Source: Lachnospiraceae bacterium | GTDB taxonomy: Bacteria; Bacillota; Clostridia; Lachnospirales; Lachnospiraceae | Direction: 5' to 3' | Assembly: GCA_009774145.1 (NCBI GenBank) | Contig: VSND01000014.1 | Span: 1-64,000 of the forward strand | DNA length: 64,000 nucleotides | Shown here: piece by piece, positions 57,523 through 64,000 of the stretch | Layout: every line of letters starts with the position of its first letter | Numbering within the stretch: position 1 is the stretch's first letter | Made by a program: the position numbers and the translations under genes | Notes under the pieces: generated by a model | What the model was told of the DNA's origin: nothing | The model's database searches: none | What the model saw: the letters and a program-made list of their open reading frames with translations, nothing else

Positions 57523-57948
57523 ATGGACAGAGTGAATCTGGAAACTTTTGCAGGAGGTGCCCTGCAGGAAAAATTTGATGATGCGATGGAAAAGGTTCTT
57601 GTTAATATGACGGACCCAAACACACCGTGGAAGAACAAACGGAAGATCATCGTGGAAGTGTCTTTTGAGCAGAACGAGGATCGGGACGATTCTTCGGTGA
57701 ATGTATCCGTTGTTCCGAAGCTGGCGCCGGTGAAGCCGGTCAGCACCAGGATGTCCATCGGCAAGGATCTGGTGACAGGTGAAGTATTTGCAGAGGAATA
57801 TGGAAGTCAGTGCCGTGGTCAGATGACCATGGACGATTACCAGAGCCCGCCGGAACAGGTGTTGGACGGAAAAACCGTAGATACAGAGACAGGGGAAATC
57901 ACAGGAGAACCGAAAGTTGTTGATTTCCGTGCAGCGAAACAGGCATAA
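57523..57948 (+). CDS. Phage protein resembling so-called replication terminator proteins
   Basis: This 141-residue protein has a helical start (VNLETFAGGALQEKFDDAME), NMTDPNTPWKNKRKIIVEVSF, and a C-terminal part with DTETGEITGEPKVVDF. Proteins of this layout occur next to recT and ssb in Clostridia phages and are often labelled replication terminator protein. Nothing in the sequence shows terminator activity, so the name should not be relied on. Confidence 0.55.
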   Translation: MDRVNLETFAGGALQEKFDDAMEKVLVNMTDPNTPWKNKRKIIVEVSFEQNEDRDDSSVNVSVVPKLAPVKPVSTRMSIGKDLVTGEVFAEEYGSQCRGQMTMDDYQSPPEQVLDGKTVDTETGEITGEPKVVDFRAAKQA

Positions 57949-57963
57949 GGAGGAAATGAGATT

Positions 57964-58680
57964 ATGATTAAGAAGGCATTAGAGTACATTGTAGGAATGA
58001 GCGAACCGCAGGTTCTGGAGATCAACGGGGAGGCATACAGCGACAAAGGGCTGCACCGTATCTGTCACAATCCGAAGGCACAGGCTATCGAAATGACGAC
58101 GCTGACAAGTCTTGTGGAATACATCAAGGCGGGGATCGACACTATGGATGATAAGATGATCGTTCATGTATCCAGCCCGGAAAAAGTATTGTTGTATTCG
58201 ATGTTGGATCTGGAGCGTGTGCGGGAATACATAGTGGAAGTGAATGCACAGGTTCCAGAGTTCCGGTATGGCCGGTATATGGATCATGAGAGCTTCCTGA
58301 TCGCTCTTCAGTCCAAGTTCATCCCGAACGATGACCGGGAGTTGCTTTTGAAATTCACTGGTACGGTGGAGAATGGAACAGTGTCCCAGTATGGAGATGA
58401 TGGTGTTACGCAGAAAGCGACGATCAAGACCGGCATTGCATCCAAAGGAGAGGCTGTTGTTCCGAATCCGGTCAGGCTGCGTCCGTTCCGGACTTTTGTC
58501 GAAGTGGAGCAGCCGGAGAGCGCATTTGTATTCCGGATGCGTCAGGACAGTGACGATGGTGTGGAGTGTGCCGTCTTCGAGGCAGATGGCGGAGCCTGGA
58601 AGAATGCAGCCATGGAAAATATCAAGAAGTATTTACAGCTTGAATTGAGTGATCTGCCGCAGTTTACAGTGATCTCATAA
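57964..58680 (+). CDS. YfdQ/DUF2303-like phage protein
   Basis: This 238-residue protein has a central part VPNPVRLRPFRTFVEVEQPE, FVFRMRQD and AVFEADGGAWKNAAM, which resembles the C-terminal half of DUF2303 (YfdQ) phage proteins. It begins ALEYIVGMSEPQVLEINGE. Function is unknown; the family lies in early recombination or replication regions. ATG follows AAGGAGG. Confidence 0.55.
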   Translation: MIKKALEYIVGMSEPQVLEINGEAYSDKGLHRICHNPKAQAIEMTTLTSLVEYIKAGIDTMDDKMIVHVSSPEKVLLYSMLDLERVREYIVEVNAQVPEFRYGRYMDHESFLIALQSKFIPNDDRELLLKFTGTVENGTVSQYGDDGVTQKATIKTGIASKGEAVVPNPVRLRPFRTFVEVEQPESAFVFRMRQDSDDGVECAVFEADGGAWKNAAMENIKKYLQLELSDLPQFTVIS

Positions 58681-58733
58681 AGGTATGATCAACAGCGGCC
58701 TGTCGGCTGGCGGGCCGCAGAAAGGAAAAATTT

Positions 58734-58943
58734 ATGGATATTGTTACAGAGTGCCCTGTTTGTAAGAGTGCGCATCTTGTGCATTTGACAAGAACACAGG
58801 GGTTAAGGTATGGAGCTTACAGAGCGGGAAAGGGACATATACAGGATATGCTTCCGGATTTGTCTGCGGATGACAGGGAGCGCCTGATTACAGGCATCTG
58901 TCCGGAATGTTTTGCATCTATAGGAGAAGAAGACGATGAATAA
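58734..58943 (+). CDS. Small zinc-ribbon prophage protein
   Basis: This 69-residue protein carries CPVCKSAHLV near the start and CPECFAS near the end, a likely zinc ribbon with a helical insert. ATG lies behind AAGGAAAAA. Its stop overlaps the ssb start in ATGA. The function may be DNA or protein binding; not known. Confidence 0.65.
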   Translation: MDIVTECPVCKSAHLVHLTRTQGLRYGAYRAGKGHIQDMLPDLSADDRERLITGICPECFASIGEEDDE

Positions 58944-59391
58944 AGTTGTTTTGATGGGGCGTCTGGTTCGGGATCCGGAGATCTATTATTCCAACGGTGA
59001 GAATGCACTGGCAATTGCAAAATTCACACTGGCAGTAAACCGCAGGTTTAATCGAAGAGATGATCGGACCGCAGATTTTATTATCTGTAAGGCTTTTGGA
59101 AAACAGGCAGAGTTTGCAGAGCGTTTTCTGTACAAAGGAATCAAGGTGGCTGTAAGCGGCAGAATTGAGACAGGAAGCTATACCAATCGTGACGGACAGA
59201 AGGTCTATACGACAGAGGTGATTCTGGACGAGATCGAGTTTGCAGAGAGCAAAGCGGCCAATGAATCTGCCCGCGGCAGTATGGGCGGCTATCAGTCTGC
59301 ACCAGCGCCGATGCCTGGTCCGATGGGCGCGGCAGGAGACGGCTTTATGAATATTCCGGACGGTATCGATGAAGAACTTCCGTTTAATTAG
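58936..59391 (+). CDS. ssb: Single-stranded DNA-binding protein
   Basis: This 151-residue SSB has the OB fold (NKVVLMGRLVRDPEIYYSNG, then FTLAVNRRF, FIICKAFGKQAEF) and a flexible Gly/Pro/Met-rich linker. It ends in DEELPFN, the acidic tip that recruits replication and repair partners. A phage-specific copy for the early replication block. Start overlaps the upstream gene. Confidence 0.97.
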   Translation: MNKVVLMGRLVRDPEIYYSNGENALAIAKFTLAVNRRFNRRDDRTADFIICKAFGKQAEFAERFLYKGIKVAVSGRIETGSYTNRDGQKVYTTEVILDEIEFAESKAANESARGSMGGYQSAPAPMPGPMGAAGDGFMNIPDGIDEELPFN

Positions 59392-59402
59392 GAGGTGTGC
59401 CT

Positions 59403-59783
59403 GTGTCAAATGAGATGAAACCTTCAGAAGTAATACGGTATTTTCTGGAATATATGAAATATTGCCAGAAAGAATATCAGGCATGTACAGTAGAGGTCCA
59501 TAAGCATGATAAACGAGTACAGGACTTCCTTCATGGACTGGAATTTGCCGAAAATCGGCAGGAGCGAAACAGAATCGCTACACAGGTCAGCCAGAGCAGG
59601 AAAGAGCGCAGGAGACTCAAAGACAGAGCTCATCTTCTGGAGGAATGTGCAAAGTTTTATGGAGACAAGTCCAATAAACAGTTTTTTGACAAATTACGGA
59701 GCCTGGTAGTGAAACAGGAGAAAGAAGAGGAATTTCTGGGAAGTGATCGGATATATAAACCAAGGGCAGGTGATGATGTATGA
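59403..59783 (+). CDS. Charged helical prophage protein
   Basis: This 126-residue protein is helical and highly charged (QERNRIATQVSQSRKERRRL and neighbouring segments). No family is recognised. GTG at 59403 is preferred as start, since GGAGG lies 7 bases before it; a GTG at 59397 is too close. It overlaps the next gene in ATGA. Confidence 0.6.
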   Translation: MSNEMKPSEVIRYFLEYMKYCQKEYQACTVEVHKHDKRVQDFLHGLEFAENRQERNRIATQVSQSRKERRRLKDRAHLLEECAKFYGDKSNKQFFDKLRSLVVKQEKEEEFLGSDRIYKPRAGDDV

Positions 59784-60373
59784 GTATAATGATTGTAGAA
59801 GATCGCGGGCAACAAGCGGGTAAGCATGAGACCAAGCACCAGTGGTTTGACAGTCATGATGTGGAGCTGTTGCAGGCACCGCTTCCGGTGGGAGATTACA
59901 TACTCTATACGGATACAGTGGCGGACGTGATCCGGCGGAAAGCGAAGCGCGGGGTTGATCTGAAAAAGCTGGATTTTTTGGGGAGCTATAGGGTCTGTGT
60001 CGATACAAAAAAGGATATGCAGGAGATTGTCGGGAATATCTGCGGGAAACAGCATGAACGATTCCGGGACGAGTGTATTCTTGCAAACAATAACGGAATC
60101 CGGCTGTATGTGTTGATAGAAAACACAGATGGAATCCGGAGTGTTGATGATGTGTTTGTATGGAAGAATCCCAGATCGAAAATCCAGAAATGGATTACGA
60201 TGCCATCTGGACAGCGCAGAAAGGTCTTGAAATATCCAGATGCGACCAGAGGAGAGACTCTTGCCAGGGCGATGATGACCATGCAGGAGCGGTATGGTGT
60301 TAAGTTTCTGTTCTGCCATCCCGATGAAGCTGGAGAGCATATTTTGCAGTTGCTGACAGCACAGGAGGAATGA
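59780..60373 (+). CDS. ERCC4-domain nuclease
   Basis: This 197-residue protein resembles the XPF/Mus81 (ERCC4) nuclease domain: IMIVEDRGQQ, LPVGDYILYTD and the basic VDTKKDMQEIVGNI correspond to the usual D, GD and ER/K-type active-site strands, with ERFRDE in the next helix. Phages of Clostridia often carry one beside replication genes. The expected substrate is branched or flap DNA. It overlaps the gene before by four bases. Confidence 0.78.
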   Translation: MSIMIVEDRGQQAGKHETKHQWFDSHDVELLQAPLPVGDYILYTDTVADVIRRKAKRGVDLKKLDFLGSYRVCVDTKKDMQEIVGNICGKQHERFRDECILANNNGIRLYVLIENTDGIRSVDDVFVWKNPRSKIQKWITMPSGQRRKVLKYPDATRGETLARAMMTMQERYGVKFLFCHPDEAGEHILQLLTAQEE

Positions 60374-60374
60374 T

Positions 60375-61322
60375 ATGGCAGGCAGACCACCTAAAAAAGG
60401 GATTGATTATGCCGGGTGGTCAGTAAGTATTTTCGATAATGATACAAAGATAGATAAGCTGCTGGATGCTCACGGGTGGTGTGGATTTGGAATCTATTTC
60501 TACCTGTGCCAGCGGGCTTATGGCGGCGAAGGATATTTTTACCAATGGGGCTATGACGATTGTGCATCCACGTCAAGGAAGATGGGCGGCGGCATTGGTT
60601 CCGGTACTGTCCGGGAGGCAGTGGGCTACTGCTTGCAGATTGGTCTCTTTGATCAGGGGCTGTTTGACAGGTGGGGAGTCTTAACCAGTAGAGGTATCCA
60701 AAGAAGATATTGGGAAGTCGTTAAGGCGAGAGACGTGCGAACCGTGATTTCCGACTATTGGCTTTTGCAGGATGAGGAATGCAAAGGTTTAATAAAGCTG
60801 CCTTTAAATATGTATTTATCGGATCGTAATGCTGATTACCAGACAGGAAAAGCGAATTTCCCGGCGGGAAATAGCAATTTCCCGACACAAAAGGAAAGTA
60901 AAGTAAAGAAAAGGAAAGAAAAGGAAATACCGCGCGCGAATCGATTCGAAGATTTCTGGTCGGCATATCCGAATCAACAGAGACGTCATCTTGCAGAAAA
61001 AGCATATTGTGATCTGATAATCTCTGGAACCGTTAAAGAAGATGATCTGGTGGTTGCGGCTCAAAATTATGCGGACCATGTAAAGGAATCTGGAGACAAA
61101 ATGTTTCTTCCGAATAATTTTCTGGAGAAATGTGTATTTGAAGATTATCTGGAAATAAAGGAACCAGAGATTCCAAAGATGATTGAGACTCCACCAGAAC
61201 TGGAAGAAGAACCAGAGCCGGATGCGGAGCAGCTTGCTGCAGAAGGATGGATTGATTTTAGGTCTATGAGCGATGAAGAACTTGAAAAATATATGAGAGA
61301 AGCGGCAGGAAATTATGTATGA
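60375..61322 (+). CDS. Phage replication initiation protein (DUF4373-type)
   Basis: This 315-residue protein has an N-terminal winged-helix domain like Lin1244/Lin1753 (DUF4373): DYAGWSVSIFDNDTKIDKLLDAHGW, then YFYLCQRAYGG and SSRGIQRRYWEV-type ending. A basic linker (SKVKKRKEKE) leads to a second domain with FWSAYPNQQRRHLAEKAY, like DnaD/DnaT-type C-terminal parts. It probably binds the phage origin and loads the helicase made by the next gene. ATG follows AGGAGGAATGAT. Confidence 0.75.
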   Translation: MAGRPPKKGIDYAGWSVSIFDNDTKIDKLLDAHGWCGFGIYFYLCQRAYGGEGYFYQWGYDDCASTSRKMGGGIGSGTVREAVGYCLQIGLFDQGLFDRWGVLTSRGIQRRYWEVVKARDVRTVISDYWLLQDEECKGLIKLPLNMYLSDRNADYQTGKANFPAGNSNFPTQKESKVKKRKEKEIPRANRFEDFWSAYPNQQRRHLAEKAYCDLIISGTVKEDDLVVAAQNYADHVKESGDKMFLPNNFLEKCVFEDYLEIKEPEIPKMIETPPELEEEPEPDAEQLAAEGWIDFRSMSDEELEKYMREAAGNYV

Positions 61323-63147
61323 GTTTAAAGAGCGTGATGCCTACAGATTTTCACAGCATGTTGGGATAACAGCACAGACAAGAAATGGACAGTTGCATTT
61401 TTACAAATGTCCGTACTGCAACGGAAGTAAGAACAACGGAAATCCTGACTGTTTTGCTATTGACCTGAAGACTGGAATGTTCAAATGTCTGCGAGCAAGC
61501 TGCGGCGTAACTGGTAATATGATCACTCTTTCCAGGGATTTTGATTTCTCTCTGGGAACAGAAACGGACGAGTATTACCGGCCCCGGAAGAAATATCGAA
61601 AGCTGCCAACACCAAAAGAGCCCTATGTACCAAAGGATCCTGCGATCAGATATCTGGAAAGCAGAGGGGTATCCGGAGAAACCGCTCACAAATATGAGAT
61701 CACTGTCCAGAACAAGAATGAAAATATACTGGTATTTCCGTTCTATGATGACCGGGGCGTATTGCAATTTGTGAAATATCGGAAAACGGATTTTGTCAAA
61801 GACCGGGATAAAAACAAAGAGTGGTGTGAGAAGGGTTGTAAGCCCATCCTGTTCGGCATGAAGCAGTGTAATGAGAAGTTTGATCGCCTGATTGTAACAG
61901 AAGGTCAGCTGGACAGCTTAAGCGTGGCGTCTGCCGGCTTGGAGAATGCAGTCTCTGTACCGAATGGAGCACAGGGATTTACATGGATTCCATATTGCTT
62001 CAACTGGGTGGCGAAGTTTCAGGAGATTGTTGTCTTTGGAGATTTTGAAAAAGGGCATATGACCCTGCTGGAAGATTTTCAGAGGCGATTTCCGAATAAG
62101 ATCAGGCATGTCCGGGAGCAGGACTATCAGGGCTGCAAGGATGCCAATGAGTTATTGCAGAAGCATGGTTCGACGGCGGTTCGGCAGGCAGTAGAGAAGG
62201 CGGTTATGGTTCCGGTACAGCGGGTTCTTCCGCTGGCAGATGTGGAGAATGTTAACATTTATGAACTGCCAAAGCTGAAAACCGGGATCCGGGAGTTGGA
62301 CAGGACTTTATACGGCGGTCTGCCGTTTGGTATGGTCTGTGTGATAGCGGGGAAGCGCGGGGACGGAAAATCAACGGTGGCCAGTTGGATCATGGCCAAT
62401 GCCACGGAGCAGGGATATCCGACGTTTGCGTATTCCGGAGAACTTCCAAATTATCTGTATAAGAGTTGGTTTGACTTCCAGATCGCCGGTCGGAATCATA
62501 TCACGGAAAACAGGACGGATTTTGGAACGGTGAACCGATTCATCGCAAAACGGAATCAGGAACTGATTAACGCATGGTATCGGGAGCAGGCTTACATCTA
62601 TGATAGTCGGATTATTGACACGGATGAGCAGGAGGATCTGCTGAAGAGCGTCACACGGGCCATTATGCAGTATGGAATTCGGGTTGTGCTGATCGATAAT
62701 CTCATGACGGCCATGTATATAGATGAAAAGCAGGGTACGGATAAATACGATCAGCAGGGACGGTTTGTCAGGGAACTGACGAAAATTGCTATTCGATATG
62801 ATGTACTGATTCTTCTGGTGGCACACCGGCGGAAGAATGTTTCCTCTCCGGATGCCAATGATGAGGTTTCCGGTTCCGGAGATATCACGAATCTGGCCGG
62901 GATTACATTGAGCTATGACCGGGGCGATAAAGACGATATCAAGAATGATCGTATGACAGAAGAACAGCGAAAGCTGATTATAGCTAAGAATCGTCTGTTT
63001 GGTAAAATCAATCTGAATGGTATCATCCTTAGTTATGACGAGAAGTCCAAGCGGGTATATGGTCCCAGGGATGATGTGAATGTACAGTTCGGCTGGGATA
63101 GGTCTGACGGATTTGAGCAGGCTGGAGATATGGAGATTCCATTTTGA
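61315..63147 (+). CDS. Phage primase-helicase (T7 gp4/Twinkle type)
   Basis: A 610-residue fusion. Residues about 25-70 form a zinc-binding domain (CPYC...CLRASC). Residues about 180-290 form a Toprim domain (LIVTEGQLDS, then VVFGDFEKG). From about 310 follows a RecA-like DnaB-type helicase (GGLPFGMVCVIAGKRGDGKST as Walker A, VVLIDNLMTAMY as Walker B). Such proteins both prime and unwind DNA at the phage fork. The gene overlaps the upstream initiation gene by eight bases. Confidence 0.9.
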   Translation: MYEFKERDAYRFSQHVGITAQTRNGQLHFYKCPYCNGSKNNGNPDCFAIDLKTGMFKCLRASCGVTGNMITLSRDFDFSLGTETDEYYRPRKKYRKLPTPKEPYVPKDPAIRYLESRGVSGETAHKYEITVQNKNENILVFPFYDDRGVLQFVKYRKTDFVKDRDKNKEWCEKGCKPILFGMKQCNEKFDRLIVTEGQLDSLSVASAGLENAVSVPNGAQGFTWIPYCFNWVAKFQEIVVFGDFEKGHMTLLEDFQRRFPNKIRHVREQDYQGCKDANELLQKHGSTAVRQAVEKAVMVPVQRVLPLADVENVNIYELPKLKTGIRELDRTLYGGLPFGMVCVIAGKRGDGKSTVASWIMANATEQGYPTFAYSGELPNYLYKSWFDFQIAGRNHITENRTDFGTVNRFIAKRNQELINAWYREQAYIYDSRIIDTDEQEDLLKSVTRAIMQYGIRVVLIDNLMTAMYIDEKQGTDKYDQQGRFVRELTKIAIRYDVLILLVAHRRKNVSSPDANDEVSGSGDITNLAGITLSYDRGDKDDIKNDRMTEEQRKLIIAKNRLFGKINLNGIILSYDEKSKRVYGPRDDVNVQFGWDRSDGFEQAGDMEIPF

Positions 63148-63166
63148 GAGGAGGCGGGAATGGGAT

Positions 63167-63427
63167 ATGAGTATGGAAAAACTTAAAAGCTATTTTGAAA
63201 TCTTTACAGCCTGCTGGAAATTCTTTCGGAAGTATGTGGAACTGATTGAAAAAGTTGATTCCAGGAATTCGCGGGATCAGGGAAAAATGGATGGTGATTC
63301 ATACTGGGAAGCGCTTGTGAATGAGAGTGCAGAAATTTATGAGAGGTACGGAAATACAGACTTTGTAAAAGGTCTCCTTGTGGCGACTACAAAGGAGATC
63401 GAGAGAATCTATAAAAAGGAGCAGTGA
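63167..63427 (+). CDS. Small helical prophage protein
   Basis: This 86-residue protein (SMEKLKSYFEIFTACWKFFR) is helical and aromatic-rich at the start, and ends VATTKEIERIYKKEQ. The start is ATG 63167 or ATG 63173; GAGGAGGCGG lies 9-18 bases upstream. Frames further upstream lie inside the helicase gene. No family recognised. Confidence 0.6.
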   Translation: MSMEKLKSYFEIFTACWKFFRKYVELIEKVDSRNSRDQGKMDGDSYWEALVNESAEIYERYGNTDFVKGLLVATTKEIERIYKKEQ

Positions 63428-63468
63428 GTTGTCCGGACATAAAACTGCAGTTGCTCCAGAAAAGAATT

Positions 63469-64000
63469 ATGGGAAAACCATTAAAGAGGGAAGATAGAGT
63501 TTTTCTGTTGAATCAGGGAATCTGTCCAAAATGTCAAAAACGTGCTGTTGAGCCAAATCGTAAAATGTGCTATGAGTGCTTGGGACATGAGCGTGACAGA
63601 TATCATCAAAGAAAAGCAGAAGGGAGTCTGAAAAAGAAAATAGTTTGTGGTAACAGCCGTAAAATGTCAGAGTATTATCGACGTAAAGAAGCTGGACTTT
63701 GTACTAAATGCGGACAGCGGAAGGCTGAACAGGGGTTGCTATGTAATCGCTGTTATGCGAAATATCGCACAAAACAGGTCGCCAGGCAGGATGATATCCG
63801 GAGATCAGAACGACCAGCATATGGAAGGTGCTATATATGTGGAACGGAAGAACTGTATGATGGACATAAAGTATGCAGGTTATGTTATGAGAAACGTTTG
63901 GAAACACTTCCTGCAATGTGGGCACATATGGATAATTCCTATTTTCGGTCACAGAATGATCTGGAATATACTATGAGGAATTCAGATAAACAGAAAGGAG
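63469..64000 (+). CDS. Cysteine-rich zinc-ribbon phage protein, 3' end outside window
   Basis: An open frame runs from ATG 63469 to the window end (177 codons so far). It has repeated CxxC pairs: CPKC with CYEC, CTKCGQRKAEQG then CNRC, and CYIC with CRLC. That makes at least three zinc ribbons, separated by Arg/Lys-rich segments. This layout is seen in phage proteins of unknown role after the primase-helicase. The ribosome binding site is weak (AGAAAAG). Confidence 0.65.
   Translation, partial: MGKPLKREDRVFLLNQGICPKCQKRAVEPNRKMCYECLGHERDRYHQRKAEGSLKKKIVCGNSRKMSEYYRRKEAGLCTKCGQRKAEQGLLCNRCYAKYRTKQVARQDDIRRSERPAYGRCYICGTEELYDGHKVCRLCYEKRLETLPAMWAHMDNSYFRSQNDLEYTMRNSDKQKG

Larger units (their letters stand above)
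46210..64000. mobile_element. Prophage, right end outside the window
   Basis: The region has a large serine recombinase at its edge, a leftward lysogeny block with CI-like repressor, a divergent operator region, and a rightward early block with recombination and replication genes (RecT, SSB, ERCC4 nuclease, primase-helicase). This is the left part of a temperate siphovirus-like prophage. No structural, packaging or lysis genes appear before the window ends. Confidence 0.93.

Overview
The window looks like the chromosome of a spore-forming, low-to-mid GC Gram-positive anaerobe of the class Clostridia, most likely Lachnospiraceae. The reasons are gene content and order (recA-recX-rny, proC-spoIIM-xerD, frr-uppS-cdsA-dxr-rseP, mraZ-rsmH-ftsL-PBP), strong AGGAGG ribosome binding sites, TTGACA/TATAAT promoters, a Bacillus-type LexA box on recA and a tetrahydrofolate riboswitch on folE. 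The species cannot be named from this.

Bases 1-46,200 are chromosomal core. In order they hold: the 3' part of glycogen synthase, a tRNA-Thr(CGU), a family 1 6-phospho-beta-glucosidase and a formate/nitrite-type channel; argH and an archaeal-type asd; a leftward folate operon (folE, HD-domain protein, folP, folB-folK fusion) behind a THF riboswitch; recA-recX, rny, proC, spoIIM-like and a xerD-like gene; an amino acid ABC transporter with a second, divergent binding protein; a glycolytic run gap-pgk-tpiA-gpmI-eno interrupted by a lipoprotein and by a membrane protein joining a sigma-like domain to an SH3 domain; maf and dtd; pyrH-frr-uppS-cdsA-dxr-rseP; an SPFH/zinc-ribbon membrane cluster whose first gene has an in-frame amber codon; ychF, lgt and a Spo0E-like small gene; and the start of the division/cell-wall cluster under an array of MraZ boxes.

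Bases from about 46,210 to the window end are a prophage. It sits inside the second penicillin-binding protein gene of the division cluster and cuts that gene just after its SxN motif. A large serine recombinase lies next to the junction. A leftward lysogeny block follows (recombinase, Uma2-like protein, membrane protein, ImmA-like protease, HicA/HicB-like pair, CI-like repressor). A divergent operator region leads to a rightward early block: Cro-like regulator, small genes, Rad50-like ATPase, RecT, MBL hydrolase, SSB, ERCC4 nuclease, replication protein and primase-helicase. Three small leftward genes are set into the early block, each behind a near-identical promoter. The right end of the prophage is outside the window.

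The intergenic DNA is rich in structure. A modular palindromic repeat occurs after pgk, after the lipoprotein gene and after dtd. Its outer stems differ between copies but stay base-paired within each copy. Two other hairpin families, and two hairpins that contain the ribosome binding site of a sporulation or cell-wall gene, are described under findings. I saw no rRNA and no CRISPR array.
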